Positions 50,973 through 60,135 of a stretch of DNA of 62,922 bases are shown in pieces. The stretch is from Thermosporothrix hazakensis (GTDB lineage: Bacteria; Chloroflexota; Ktedonobacteria; Ktedonobacterales; Ktedonobacteraceae). Below the pieces are notes generated by a model. The model saw only the letters and a list, made by a program, of their open reading frames with translations. It was not told the DNA's origin and did no database searches. A program made the position numbers and the translations under genes. Each line of letters starts with the position of its first letter. The first letter of the stretch is position 1. Location: the NCBI RefSeq assembly GCF_003253565.1, contig NZ_QKUF01000031.1:1-62922 (forward strand), read 5' to 3'.

Positions 50973-52382
50973 ATGTTGCTGCCCCGTTTTTGGGACAGTA
51001 GCATCAGTCGAGCTGGTTTTCTCAGTACCAGACTGGAGGTAGCTACGGCGAACCGCGAACGTCTTCACTATACGCATACCCGAACCAGGCCGGAACAGGC
51101 TTTGCTGGTAGCTGTAGAGGCTGATGAGCATGATGGGATGTGGAGTGCGGAGGATTCTCTGACTGAGTTGACAGCCCTTGCCCAGACTGCCGGAGCTCTG
51201 GTTGTGGGTTCTCTTGTTCAGCGCCTTCCTCATCCCGACCCTCTGACCTACCTGGGGAAGGGACGCGCCCAGGAACTTGCTGACCTGGAAAAACAGTTAC
51301 ACTGCGACCTCGTGATCTTTGATGACGAACTGACTCCCACGCAACAGCACACCCTGGAAAAGATGCTGCATGCCCGTGTGATTGATCGTACGGCGTTGAT
51401 CCTCGACATTTTCGCCCGCCGGGCCTTGAGCCGCGAGGGACGGCTTCAGGTTGAACTGGCTCAGCTTGAATATCGGCTTCCCCGGCTGGCTGGAAACAAT
51501 CTGGCGCTTTCCCGGCAGGGCGGTGGCTCGCGTGGGGTTGGTGCTGCTGGTGGGGCTATCGGCATTCGTGGCCCCGGTGAGACAAAGCTGGAGGTTGACC
51601 GTCGCCGCATTCGCAGGCGCGTTGCCGAGTTGCGGGAGGAGATTGAGCAGATTCGGATGCAGCGTGCCGTGCAGAGAAGACAGCGTATTACGCGTTCAAT
51701 GCCACATGTAGCTGTGGTTGGCTATACCAATGCGGGCAAGTCGACGCTGTTTAATGCGCTCACTGCTGCTGGAGTGCTGGCCGAGAACAAGCTGTTTGCC
51801 ACGCTTGACCCAATTACCCGTCATCTCGTGTTACCCGGAAATCAGGAAATCCTGCTTTCTGATACAGTCGGCTTTATCCAGAAGCTGCCCACGCATCTGA
51901 TCGCCGCGTTTCGGGCCACACTGGAAGAGGTGCTCAACGCTGACATATTGCTTGAGGTGGTTGATGCCAGCCATGTTAATGCGATTGAGCAGAGTGTGAC
52001 AGTGAATATGTTGCTGGATGAGCTAGGTGCAGGAGAGAAGCCACGTGTGACCGTCCTGAATAAGGTGGATCTGTTGGATGATCCAACTGACCTTGACCTT
52101 ACTCTGTATCCGAACGCGGTGCCGGTATCGGCTCGCGAGGGACAGGGGCTGGAAGCGTTAGGTGACATGATTGCGACGGTGCTGGCGACGCATATGGGCA
52201 CCGTTGAAGTGGTGATCCCTTTTGATCGTGGCGATCTTGTTGAATTGTTCCATCGGCGGGGCTATGTGGAGCACATGGAATACCAGACCCAGGGGACACT
52301 TTTGATCGGGCGGTTACCTCGCTCAATTGCCGCCTTCTATCGTCCCTTTGTAACGACGTTCCAGAGGGAACTTGCTTATTAA
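50973..52382 (+). CDS. hflX: Ribosome-associated GTPase HflX
   Basis: The 469-aa protein has the HflX N-terminal domain with YLGKGRAQELADL and DDELTPTQQHTLEKML, the helical coiled segment including RQGGGSRGVGAAGGAIGIRGPGETKLE, and the G domain: VGYTNAGKSTLFNAL (Walker A), LSDTVGFIQKLP (G3) and LNKVDL (G4). It recycles ribosomes, especially after heat shock. TTG, GTG and ATG codons (50964, 50967, 50973) are all possible starts; no clear ribosome site decides. Confidence 0.93.
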   Translation: MLLPRFWDSSISRAGFLSTRLEVATANRERLHYTHTRTRPEQALLVAVEADEHDGMWSAEDSLTELTALAQTAGALVVGSLVQRLPHPDPLTYLGKGRAQELADLEKQLHCDLVIFDDELTPTQQHTLEKMLHARVIDRTALILDIFARRALSREGRLQVELAQLEYRLPRLAGNNLALSRQGGGSRGVGAAGGAIGIRGPGETKLEVDRRRIRRRVAELREEIEQIRMQRAVQRRQRITRSMPHVAVVGYTNAGKSTLFNALTAAGVLAENKLFATLDPITRHLVLPGNQEILLSDTVGFIQKLPTHLIAAFRATLEEVLNADILLEVVDASHVNAIEQSVTVNMLLDELGAGEKPRVTVLNKVDLLDDPTDLDLTLYPNAVPVSAREGQGLEALGDMIATVLATHMGTVEVVIPFDRGDLVELFHRRGYVEHMEYQTQGTLLIGRLPRSIAAFYRPFVTTFQRELAY

Positions 52383-52395
52383 GCGAGCAGCTCGA

Positions 52396-52425
52396 AGAAG
52401 GGCGCTCTGTTCGGAGTGCCCTTCT
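52396..52425. terminator. Hairpin between hflX and the histidine kinase gene
   Basis: AGAAGGGCGCTC pairs with GAGTGCCCTTCT (one wobble) around a short loop. It lies 14 nt after hflX and ahead of the kinase stop on the other strand. There is no long T run on either side. Confidence 0.6.
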
Positions 52426-52431
52426 GTCATG

Positions 52432-54390
52432 CTACGACTTGATTGGTAAGAGAATACTGAAGATGGAGCCCTGCCCCGGAGTGCTCTCAACGTGCATCTG
52501 CCCTTGATGTGCTTTGATAATCTCATTGGTGATATAGAGCCCGAGGCCAAGCCCGGAAAAGGTACGTCCGGTATCATCGCGTACCTGATAAAAGCGCTCA
52601 AAGATGCGCTGTTGATGCTCCCTGGAAATGCCGATACCAAAATCCTGCACGCTGACCACTGCCCACTTGTTTTCAGTACGCAGATGAATGATGATAGTAT
52701 CGGCGTCGGGCGAATATTTCAGCGCGTTAGTCAGCAGATTGGTGAACACCTGTCCGAGACGGTCTCTGTCTCCGTGGATAATGGCATCTGTTTTGCCCTC
52801 AATACGCAACGTATGAGATTGGGTCGTCATCTGGATATCATCGACGACCTCATGTACCAGGATATCAAGCATCAGATCCTGAGTATGCAGTTCCAGGCGG
52901 CCACTCTGAATCTTTGAGAGATCCAGCAGGTCATCAATCAGGCGATGGAGTCGTGTTGTCTGAGCCTCGATCTTGTTGATAAACTGTTTGGCTTGCTCGT
53001 CATTCTGGCGCTTCAGGCGGCGCTGAAGTAGCTGTGAATAGCCTTTGAGGGCGGCAAGGGGCGTTTTCAGCTCATGGCCTGCCATACTGATGAAGGTATC
53101 TTTGCGTGTATCGAATTGCTTCCGCCTGGTAATGTCATCGAGAACCGTGACACCGGCGATAATCTCCCCACGAGTATTATAGATCGGTGCCGCGTTTACC
53201 CGCAGGATAATGGATGTGCCATCATCACGCACATACGTGATTTCTTCGCCCTGGATTGTCTCCCCTTTTGTGACGACGCGATAGAGCGGCCATTCTTCAG
53301 GCTCATAGCGGCGTCCGTCGGGGTGGTAGCCACGATACTGGTCATACTCAAGTATGCTGTTTGCTGGGAACGTCAGCCCCAGGATCTGTTCAAGCTGCTG
53401 ATTGCACAGCACGATTTTATGAGTGGGCGCTTCAACAATTATGACGCCATAGGGCATCTGCTGAAGTACCTGTTCCAGGCGTGCATGTTCTGCTTCGAGC
53501 TGATTTGCCAGCTCTTCGGCCCGCTGCCGAGCCTCGACCAGTTCCGTGACCTCAACACCGTAGATCATGATTCCCTCGACCTCGCCCTGCGCGTTACGGG
53601 CCGGCTGATAGGTAAAATTGAAGTGGCCGTTCTCTAGATGGCCGGTCCCATATTTATCGAAACGGATCAGGCGCTCTTTGCCGATAACTGGCTGTCCGGT
53701 CCGATAAACCTGATCAAGCAGCGATAGAAGGCCCTGTTCGACCAGTTCTGGTATAGCTTCGCGCAGGGGCTTGCCGAGTATATCGCGGCGTCCGATGGTT
53801 TGCTGTGTGTTAGGGTTCATTAACGTGATACGATGCTCCGGGCCACTGGTAATGGTGATATTGGCGGGGGCCTGCATGAACAGATCATACAGGTGTTGTC
53901 TGGCTGCCTCGGTCTCGGCGCGTGCTTGTTTCTCCCGCTCAAGTAAGCATTGATATTTTTCCATGAGGGCGCGATACTGTTCCTGGCTTTCCTGAATCTG
54001 GCGTTTGGTCTGCTCGGCCTCGGTGACATCGTGGTAGTTCATCAACAGGGCCTGGAGCTGTGGGTGTGCGAGCTGATTGGTGACGACGGCCTCGATCCAG
54101 ATCCAGGCGCCATTTTTAATCTGGCGCCGATACTTGACCGTAGTGGTGGCTCCTGCCTTGTCTTTGATCTGGTCAATACGCGCACGCACCACGGCAACGT
54201 CATCAGGGTGTTGTAAAGTAAAGAAGTTCCTGTTCAGATATTCCGCAACAGAATATCCAGTAAGGCGCTCAATAGATGGGCTGATATAGGTGATAGTTCC
54301 GTCTAGCTGCACAAGCGCGATAGGGTCATGACTCTGCTCGATGAGCGTTGCAAACCAGCGCTCACCCTGTTGCCGTGATGTGTTTCCCAT
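52432..54390 (-). CDS. PAS-domain sensor histidine kinase
   Basis: The 652-aa protein has three PAS domains (about 10-125, 180-295 and 305-425), then HisKA with the phospho-acceptor His439 in AGHELKTPLAAL, and a HATPase domain (N box HGDRDRLGQVFTNLLTNALKY, G1 VQDFGIGI, G2 SGLGLGLYIT). No membrane helix or signal peptide is seen, so it senses inside the cell. No response-regulator gene is beside it. ATG at 54390 has an AAAGGA site. Confidence 0.93.
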   Translation of the reverse strand: MGNTSRQQGERWFATLIEQSHDPIALVQLDGTITYISPSIERLTGYSVAEYLNRNFFTLQHPDDVAVVRARIDQIKDKAGATTTVKYRRQIKNGAWIWIEAVVTNQLAHPQLQALLMNYHDVTEAEQTKRQIQESQEQYRALMEKYQCLLEREKQARAETEAARQHLYDLFMQAPANITITSGPEHRITLMNPNTQQTIGRRDILGKPLREAIPELVEQGLLSLLDQVYRTGQPVIGKERLIRFDKYGTGHLENGHFNFTYQPARNAQGEVEGIMIYGVEVTELVEARQRAEELANQLEAEHARLEQVLQQMPYGVIIVEAPTHKIVLCNQQLEQILGLTFPANSILEYDQYRGYHPDGRRYEPEEWPLYRVVTKGETIQGEEITYVRDDGTSIILRVNAAPIYNTRGEIIAGVTVLDDITRRKQFDTRKDTFISMAGHELKTPLAALKGYSQLLQRRLKRQNDEQAKQFINKIEAQTTRLHRLIDDLLDLSKIQSGRLELHTQDLMLDILVHEVVDDIQMTTQSHTLRIEGKTDAIIHGDRDRLGQVFTNLLTNALKYSPDADTIIIHLRTENKWAVVSVQDFGIGISREHQQRIFERFYQVRDDTGRTFSGLGLGLYITNEIIKAHQGQMHVESTPGQGSIFSILLPIKS

Positions 54391-54729
54391 GTCTTTCTGA
54401 TCCTTTGTCTGTTGCCCGCTCGGTGAAAAAGCAAAAGAGAGGTGGAAGGTTATGTCACTCAAGAATTGGCAAAGGATGAAACCACCTCTTGCATGTGCCA
54501 CGGCGAAAGAGAAGAGAGTGTTCCAGCTATATCAGGGAAAAGCACAGCGCTTCTATGGCCTGTAAGGGCTACCATTTGGGAGGCAAAGACTGGCTTTTTG
54601 ATTCAAGATCGACGAAATTCCATGCGTGTTCATATCTTTTCTTTCATTTTCGGAAGATGAAACTCTGATTTGGAGATGACAGGAGAGGAGATGATGCAGG
54701 GAAGCGGTATTTCGGCTGAAAAAGCTTTC
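54391..54729. other. Gap between divergent genes
   Basis: Upstream of the kinase (minus) and rplI (plus). I see no gene, tRNA or clear repeat in these 340 bp. Confidence 0.5.
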
Positions 54730-54758
54730 TGGACAAACCCTGTTCAAAGCGATATAAT
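54730..54758 (+). promoter_or_regulatory. Promoter of rplI
   Basis: TGGACA (54730-54735), a 17-bp spacer and a perfect TATAAT (54753-54758). Start near 54765, leader about 68 nt. Confidence 0.7.
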
Positions 54759-54832
54759 ATTCGGCGTTGACTTTGCGTGAGGAGGTAGCCGGGTCATTTA
54801 TCGCCCTACACCTCTTGAGGAGCTTTATTAAG

Positions 54833-55339
54833 ATGAAAGTAATTCTTTTACAGGATGTCGAAGGTCTTGGAAAGGCCGGAGACTTAAAAGATGTGGCTAA
54901 TGGGTATGCCCGCAACTATCTCTTGCCGCGTCAGCTTGCGGCGGGGGCCACTCCCAGTCTGCTTGCTAATCGCGAACAGCGCATTGCTGCCGAGAAGCGC
55001 AAGCAGGAGAAGTTGGCTGAGCAGCAGCGCCAGCTCGCGGAGCGTTTGAGCCAGGTTGCTCTGACCTTTAAGGAGAGAGTTGGTAGCGAGGGTCGCCTGT
55101 ATGGGTCGATCACCTCACAGGATATTGCGGAAGCACTGCGCAACGCAAGTATTGTGGTTGATCGTCGCTCTATCACTCTGCCTGAGCCAATTCGTTCCGT
55201 TGGTACATATAGCGTTACCGTCAAGGTTGCATCCCAACTGGAACCGAAGATCACAGTGCATGTGGTTGATGAGGCTGGCAAGTATGCTGCTCCGGCTCAA
55301 GAGAGCGCTGCGGAGACCGCTGAGACCAGCGCCGAGTAG
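54833..55339 (+). CDS. rplI: 50S ribosomal protein L9
   Basis: The 168-aa L9 has the N-terminal MKVILLQDVEGLGKAGDLKDVANGYARNYLLP, a long connecting helix, and the C-terminal domain with GRLYGSITSQDIAEAL. A Ala/Glu-rich extension of about 20 residues follows the usual end. ATG at 54833 has a GAGGAG site about 12 nt upstream. Confidence 0.97.
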   Translation: MKVILLQDVEGLGKAGDLKDVANGYARNYLLPRQLAAGATPSLLANREQRIAAEKRKQEKLAEQQRQLAERLSQVALTFKERVGSEGRLYGSITSQDIAEALRNASIVVDRRSITLPEPIRSVGTYSVTVKVASQLEPKITVHVVDEAGKYAAPAQESAAETAETSAE

Positions 55340-55376
55340 CTTTGCTAGACCCTACCAAGCCATTGTTACTATTAAA

Positions 55377-55422
55377 GGCCGTCCCCTACTGACATACAGT
55401 TGAAGACGGCCTCTTCTTTTTT
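55377..55422. terminator. Terminator of rplI
   Basis: GGCCGTC pairs with GACGGCC over a 21-nt loop, followed by TCTTCTTTTTT. The convergent gene ends a few nt on. Confidence 0.82.
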
Positions 55423-55424
55423 GG

Positions 55425-56996
55425 CTAGAGTTCTTCTTTCGTTGTCAGCAGCATGGCCCGAGGAATCTGAGGAAGCAGATCCGAGGCCAGCAGACCAGCG
55501 GGCCCTGTTTCCTGACTGACCAGTTGCGCGGCTGCTACGTGTAGATAGACACCGGCGCTGGCGGCATCAAACGGCGCTAGCCCTTGAGCCAGAAAGCCCG
55601 CAATCATGCCCCCAAGCACATCGCCTGTACCGGCAGAGGCAAGTGCAGGGTTAGCATACCAGTTCATGCGTGTCTTGCCGTCGGGGGTCGCGATGATCGT
55701 ACAGGCCCCTTTGAGCACAAGTGTTACCTTCCATTCCCGGGCTTTCTCGCGTGCCAGCTCCAGCCTCTCGATATCGCCCCCTGACACCTTGTGACCATTG
55801 CAGAGCCTCCCCATTTCGCCTGGATGGGGGGTAATTACGGTGTCCTCCGGCAGGTAGGTCCACCAGTGCTCAAGTGCCGATAGGTTGTTGAGGCCATCCG
55901 CATCGATAATCAGGCGCGGGCGCTGTTCGCGGGGTTGAGAGCGCAGGTATTCCAGCAGTTGCAGGATCATTTCGCGGGTCTGTGCTGATTGGCCCAGGCC
56001 AGGACCGATTAGCAGAGCGCGATATCCTTGCATATGTGCAATCAAGCTGCGTACTTTGACCGTGGTCTCGTTCTCAGTCGGACCGGCCGTAGTGGCGCGT
56101 TCAGGTAGAATCGCAAAGGTTGCCTCATGGAAGGAGCTGGCATAGATTGGCAGCATCTGTTCGCTGACTGCCAGCGTAATCAAACCGGCTCCAACCCGGG
56201 CCGCAGCACGTCCTGCGAGATAGGCAGACCCCGGATAGGGAGGTGAGCCACAGAAGAGCATGACCTTGCCGAATGTCCCTTTGTTGCTGTTCAGTGGGCG
56301 CTCCGGGAGTATGCGATGCACCAGCGTTGTCGTTAGCATCTCGGTGTGCAGATCCTGTTCAAGGGCTTCAGGTAGCCCGATAGAGCCAACATAGAGCTCG
56401 CCAATGTAATCGCGCCCGGGGAAGAAGAAGAAGCCCTGTTTGGGACAGGCCAGCGTAATCGTCATATCGGCGCGGATGCAGCCCTCATCGACTTTGCCGG
56501 TATCCGCGTTTAGCCCGGTGGGTAGATCGATCGCGACAACGCGCACGGACTTGCGGCGCTTGCGTTCTTGCTCAACCCGCTGAAGCAGGTGCCGCATATC
56601 TTCGGTAAGTGGTCGTGAAGTTCCAGTGCCTAAGAGGGCGTCAATAATATAATCGGCGCGTTGCAGCGCTGCTTCAAACTCGCGCGCAACATGTTCGGAC
56701 TCGATCTCTTCGCCGCGAATAATCAATCTGCGCTGTTTCCAGTGATAGAGATTGATGCTTGCACCGGCATTTTTCAGGTGCTCCGCCATCACCAGACCAT
56801 CACCACCGTTGTTCCCCGGCCCGATGAGGAGCAGGATATTGAGGTTATGAATATCTTGCTGTGAGGGTAAATGCTCGATAAAGATGTCTGCGGCGCTTTT
56901 ACCTGCGTTTTGCATCAGGATTGGCGAGGAGAGCCCGTATTGCTTGTCTGCCTGGGCCTCTAGCTCGCGCATTTCTGCAACTGTAACAATGTGCAT
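55425..56996 (-). CDS. nnr: Bifunctional NAD(P)H-hydrate epimerase / dehydratase
   Basis: The 523-aa repair enzyme first races damaged NAD(P)HX between epimers (N-terminal YjeF_N domain, residues 1-220, with GPGNNGGDGLVMAEHL near 59) and then dehydrates it (YjeF_C kinase-like domain, about 230-523, with FGKVMLFCGSPPYPGSAYLAGRAAARVGAGL, PHPGEMGRLC and LASAGTGDVLGGMIAG). ATG has a GGAGG site. It diverges from the TRM11-like gene. Confidence 0.93.
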   Translation of the reverse strand: MHIVTVAEMRELEAQADKQYGLSSPILMQNAGKSAADIFIEHLPSQQDIHNLNILLLIGPGNNGGDGLVMAEHLKNAGASINLYHWKQRRLIIRGEEIESEHVAREFEAALQRADYIIDALLGTGTSRPLTEDMRHLLQRVEQERKRRKSVRVVAIDLPTGLNADTGKVDEGCIRADMTITLACPKQGFFFFPGRDYIGELYVGSIGLPEALEQDLHTEMLTTTLVHRILPERPLNSNKGTFGKVMLFCGSPPYPGSAYLAGRAAARVGAGLITLAVSEQMLPIYASSFHEATFAILPERATTAGPTENETTVKVRSLIAHMQGYRALLIGPGLGQSAQTREMILQLLEYLRSQPREQRPRLIIDADGLNNLSALEHWWTYLPEDTVITPHPGEMGRLCNGHKVSGGDIERLELAREKAREWKVTLVLKGACTIIATPDGKTRMNWYANPALASAGTGDVLGGMIAGFLAQGLAPFDAASAGVYLHVAAAQLVSQETGPAGLLASDLLPQIPRAMLLTTKEEL

Positions 56997-57143
56997 AGAA
57001 AACCGCCTCCAAGCTCTGTTCAGGTGGGAGACTGGAAGCTACCCTCCCGTCTCTCTGTAGTTTGTGTGTTTCTCCGGCTCTGGAAATATTCTAAACCCAG
57101 TGTATACGCTTTGGGAAGAGTATAGCTTTGTCGTACAGGGCTA

Positions 57144-57152
57144 TGCTATACT
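57144..57152 (+). promoter_or_regulatory. Extended -10 promoter abutting the TRM11-like start
   Basis: TGCTATACT ends 7 nt before the ATG at 57160, so the transcript would be leaderless or nearly so. Confidence 0.5.
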
Positions 57153-57159
57153 GGATTTC

Positions 57160-58239
57160 ATGAAACTCGCGCTGAAAATTGCTCCACAACGTAGCACTCA
57201 ATACACGAAACTGGCAACCGCTTTAGCGACTCCTGAATTACTTGCCAGTCCCTTACGCTCCGCTATTGACCATGTAGAACGTATCACGATGGCGGGCCAT
57301 GATTACCTTCTGGTTTCGTTTCGTCCTGAGGCTGAGCGGCTGGATGCGCACTTTGTGCGTTCCGTCCTGGGTTCCCTCGGTGCGACCAGTGAGGCCTTTG
57401 AGTATTTTGAGCGGCTAGGCGATATGGAAGGGCCGTTCTTGCGTCCATTCTCAACGCTCTATACACCCTTTATTCCGCCTGAAATGGCCGAAGCTCGACG
57501 CTATAAAGGGAAAACGAACGAGCTCTTTACAAAGGTCCTGCTCAATGTTGCGGTCTTTGCCGGACGCTATGCCAATCAATATAACGAGCGTTTACGAATT
57601 CTAGATCCGTTGGCAGGAGGCGGAACCACGCTCTTTACCGCGCTGGAACATGGATATGATGCATTTGGCATTGAGCTGAATCGGCAGGATATAGAGACAA
57701 CAATTGGTTATACCCGCCAGTTTTTAACCGGGGAGCAGATCCCTTTCAAGGAGATTGACGAGCGCCGTAAGACCGGACGTCGCTATCAGTTTGAGATCGG
57801 GAAGAAGGGAACCCGGCTCTCGAAGGCGCATGCGGACGAAGCCCGCTACTTTGTGCTGGCACAAGGAGATAGTAAAGAAGCGCTGGTGCATATGCGAGAG
57901 GTGCCTGGAGGACCTCATATGCATGCGGTTGTCGCGGATCTCCCTTATAATATTCAGCATAGCTCTCGGTATGTTACGGGAGAAACGCAGCGCTTCGGGG
58001 ATGTCTCGGCGCTTCTACAGGCAGTTCTTCCTGCGTGGGAAAAAATCCTGTTGCCTGGTGGCACGCTCGCGCTGGCATGGAATGCGACCCGCGTAGAGCG
58101 CTCTATCCTGGTGGATCTGGTTGAACGCCATACCCGGTTGCAGGTTTTGAACGAGCCGCCCTATAGCGATTTTGCGCATGGGGTTGATCGTGTCGTCAAG
58201 CGGCGTGATATTCTGGTCGCTGTCGCTCCGACTGAGTAG
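57160..58239 (+). CDS. TRM11-like SAM-dependent RNA methyltransferase
   Basis: The 359-aa protein has a methyltransferase core with motif I DPLAGGGTTLFTALEHGYDAFGIELN and motif IV DLPYN, as in the TRM11/RlmKL-type N2-guanine group. The first 110 residues are a family-specific region without an evident THUMP domain. A likely substrate is tRNA, but this is inference. I start at the ATG 57160; 32 more in-frame upstream codons (57064) overlap the predicted promoter. Confidence 0.82.
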   Translation: MKLALKIAPQRSTQYTKLATALATPELLASPLRSAIDHVERITMAGHDYLLVSFRPEAERLDAHFVRSVLGSLGATSEAFEYFERLGDMEGPFLRPFSTLYTPFIPPEMAEARRYKGKTNELFTKVLLNVAVFAGRYANQYNERLRILDPLAGGGTTLFTALEHGYDAFGIELNRQDIETTIGYTRQFLTGEQIPFKEIDERRKTGRRYQFEIGKKGTRLSKAHADEARYFVLAQGDSKEALVHMREVPGGPHMHAVVADLPYNIQHSSRYVTGETQRFGDVSALLQAVLPAWEKILLPGGTLALAWNATRVERSILVDLVERHTRLQVLNEPPYSDFAHGVDRVVKRRDILVAVAPTE

Positions 58240-58436
58240 CAGAGAGCGGATCTGGTGTGGTTTCGCGTGCCAATGCGAGAGCTATACAACGAGGTTATTT
58301 GCCTATATAATACTATGAGTGCCAGGTCTCAGGTGATCAGGGGTTCAGGCAAGGTGTTTGTAGGGCAGTCACAGAAAGTTCTCTTTTCGAGGCCCGGGTG
58401 TGTATCCCCGGTCGGGCACTTGTTTGAGGTGTTGTA

Positions 58437-59048
58437 ATGCGTAATATTCCCAATATATTGAGCATCAGTCGATTGATCTCAACGGTCATCGTCTTTATTC
58501 TCGTTCTGGTGAATCAGCCCTGGGCCTATCTGGTGGCGACAGTGCTTTTTGTGCTGGCGTCAGTGACTGACTTCCTCGATGGCTACCTTGCGCGCCGATT
58601 CTCAGTTGTCTCTTCTCTGGGTGTCTTCCTGGATCTGACCGCTGATAAAGTATTTGTGGCTGCAATCCTGATCGCGATGGTTCAAATTGGCCTGGTGCCA
58701 GCCTGGATTGTTGCTATTATTGTCGTCCGGGAGTTTATGGTTTCTGGTCTACGCTCGATTGCGGCGGCGAAAGGAAAAGTTATTCCTGCTGGTATGTGGG
58801 GGAAACAGAAGACCTTTATTACGCTTGTCGCGATGGGGGGTATCTTGCTGGCAAAAGGTCTGGGTGCGCACTTGCTCGGGCTCTTCCCGCTCATGTTGAC
58901 CTTTAACAGTCAGACGCTGGTTTTGAGCGAAATTCTTTTGCTGGTTGCTGATGTGTTGATGATTGTGGCGACCATCTGGACCATTTTCTCCGGTGTTGAA
59001 TATATCCTCGGTGCCCTACCCCTGTTTCGAGACGAAGCAAAGCGCTGA
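58437..59048 (+). CDS. pgsA: CDP-diacylglycerol-glycerol-3-phosphate 3-phosphatidyltransferase
   Basis: The 203-aa integral membrane enzyme makes phosphatidylglycerol phosphate. The CDP-alcohol phosphotransferase signature is complete: TDFLDGYLARRFSVVSSLG then FLDLTADK. About six membrane helices. ATG has a GAGGTG site; TATAAT at 58306-58311 lies upstream. Confidence 0.95.
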   Translation: MRNIPNILSISRLISTVIVFILVLVNQPWAYLVATVLFVLASVTDFLDGYLARRFSVVSSLGVFLDLTADKVFVAAILIAMVQIGLVPAWIVAIIVVREFMVSGLRSIAAAKGKVIPAGMWGKQKTFITLVAMGGILLAKGLGAHLLGLFPLMLTFNSQTLVLSEILLLVADVLMIVATIWTIFSGVEYILGALPLFRDEAKR

Positions 59049-59065
59049 GCGAAGGAAAAAAGAGA

Positions 59066-59094
59066 ACCGTGACGGATGTGTCACGGTTTTTTTG
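59066..59094. terminator. Terminator of pgsA
   Basis: AACCGTGAC pairs with GTCACGGTT (loop 6), followed by TTTTT. An A run precedes it, so it can also stop the converging plsY transcript. Confidence 0.9.
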
Positions 59095-59112
59095 TGTTAT
59101 GGAGCAGGTCAC

Positions 59113-59793
59113 TTATGCCTTTTGATCTCCCGGCTGGACGGTGACTTTCTGTCCTATCTTGCGTTCCTGCCCCTTGAGCAAGCGGCCGATATTGTCGTAA
59201 TGGAACAGAATGATCAGCGCGGGGACAACCACGAGAAAGAAGAGGTTTGCCAGATTGACCTGGATAAGGAACTGCGGGTTGTTCTGGCTGACAAAATAGA
59301 AGATGATTCCGCAAATGATGGCCGTTGCGGAACCGAGGATTGAGCCAAGCGAGACGTAGCGCGAAATGGCGATAGTGGCAATGACCACAACCATGCTGAT
59401 AAGAAAGATATAGGGTGAAATAATCAGCAGCGCTCCCGCGCCGGTCGCAACGCCGCGCCCGCCTTTGAAGCCAATAAAGATTGGGAAGCAGTGCCCGAGC
59501 AGTGCACAGAGACCGGCAACCGCAGGCCCCCAACCGCCATTGGCAAAAAATGGCACAAAGGTTGCCAGAAGAGTTGGCCCGAGTCCCTTTGAAATATCAA
59601 CCAGAAAAACGATCAAGGCCGGGACTTTTCCCAGAGTGCGCAGGACGTTGGTTGCCCCGATTTTATGGCTTCCATACTGGCGAATATCGAAGTCTTTTCC
59701 TCGTAAGAGCTTTCCCATCCAGTAGCCGGAAGGAATAGAGCCCCAGAGATAGGCAATAAGTGCAATCAGAATAATTCCTACAAGCATGGGCAT
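59113..59793 (-). CDS. plsY: Glycerol-3-phosphate acyltransferase PlsY
   Basis: The 226-aa membrane enzyme acylates glycerol-3-phosphate from acyl phosphate. The family motifs are present: GSIPSGYWMGKLLRGKDFD near 18, YGSHKIGATNVLRTLG near 40, and GFKGGRGVATGAGALL near 107. ATG at 59793 has an AAGGAGG site. A minus-strand TATAAT at 59982-59987 may be its promoter, with a leader of about 180 nt. Confidence 0.94.
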   Translation of the reverse strand: MPMLVGIILIALIAYLWGSIPSGYWMGKLLRGKDFDIRQYGSHKIGATNVLRTLGKVPALIVFLVDISKGLGPTLLATFVPFFANGGWGPAVAGLCALLGHCFPIFIGFKGGRGVATGAGALLIISPYIFLISMVVVIATIAISRYVSLGSILGSATAIICGIIFYFVSQNNPQFLIQVNLANLFFLVVVPALIILFHYDNIGRLLKGQERKIGQKVTVQPGDQKA

Positions 59794-60066
59794 CGCGCCT
59801 CCTTTTACGACACCTGGGCTGGAAGCTGGCTTCCTTCCCATTCACCTGAACTGGCGAATAGAAACAAGATGCCCGAACTGACGTGCTGAGCGATGATGAC
59901 TCAGCGCTGGCGTCGTCTCTACATAAGAACTTTCGGTTATTTTCCCCCCGATTGGATGACAGATCGAGAGGTGTGGACACATTATAGTCTTATCGGGATG
60001 AAATTTCCAGGTGTTTTGTTGGCAGGGAAAAGGGCAGCCTCTTGCTTACCGTGATGCATACTGACA
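59794..60066. other. Divergent upstream region of plsY
   Basis: It holds a TATAAT on the minus strand (59982-59987) with TGGAAA 16 bp upstream, and a GCTGAG/CTCAGC hairpin near 59885-59905. No gene. Confidence 0.5.
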
Positions 60067-60075
60067 TGCTATACT
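60067..60075 (+). promoter_or_regulatory. Extended -10 promoter of the DUF5679 gene
   Basis: TGCTATACT, 6 nt before an in-frame ATG at 60082 and 60 nt before the ribosome-site-backed ATG at 60136. Confidence 0.5.
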
Positions 60076-60135
60076 CTAACTATGGTGCTCACTTATTTGG
60101 TCGGACCCGGCAGGGCTGACGGTCAGGAGGTATGG

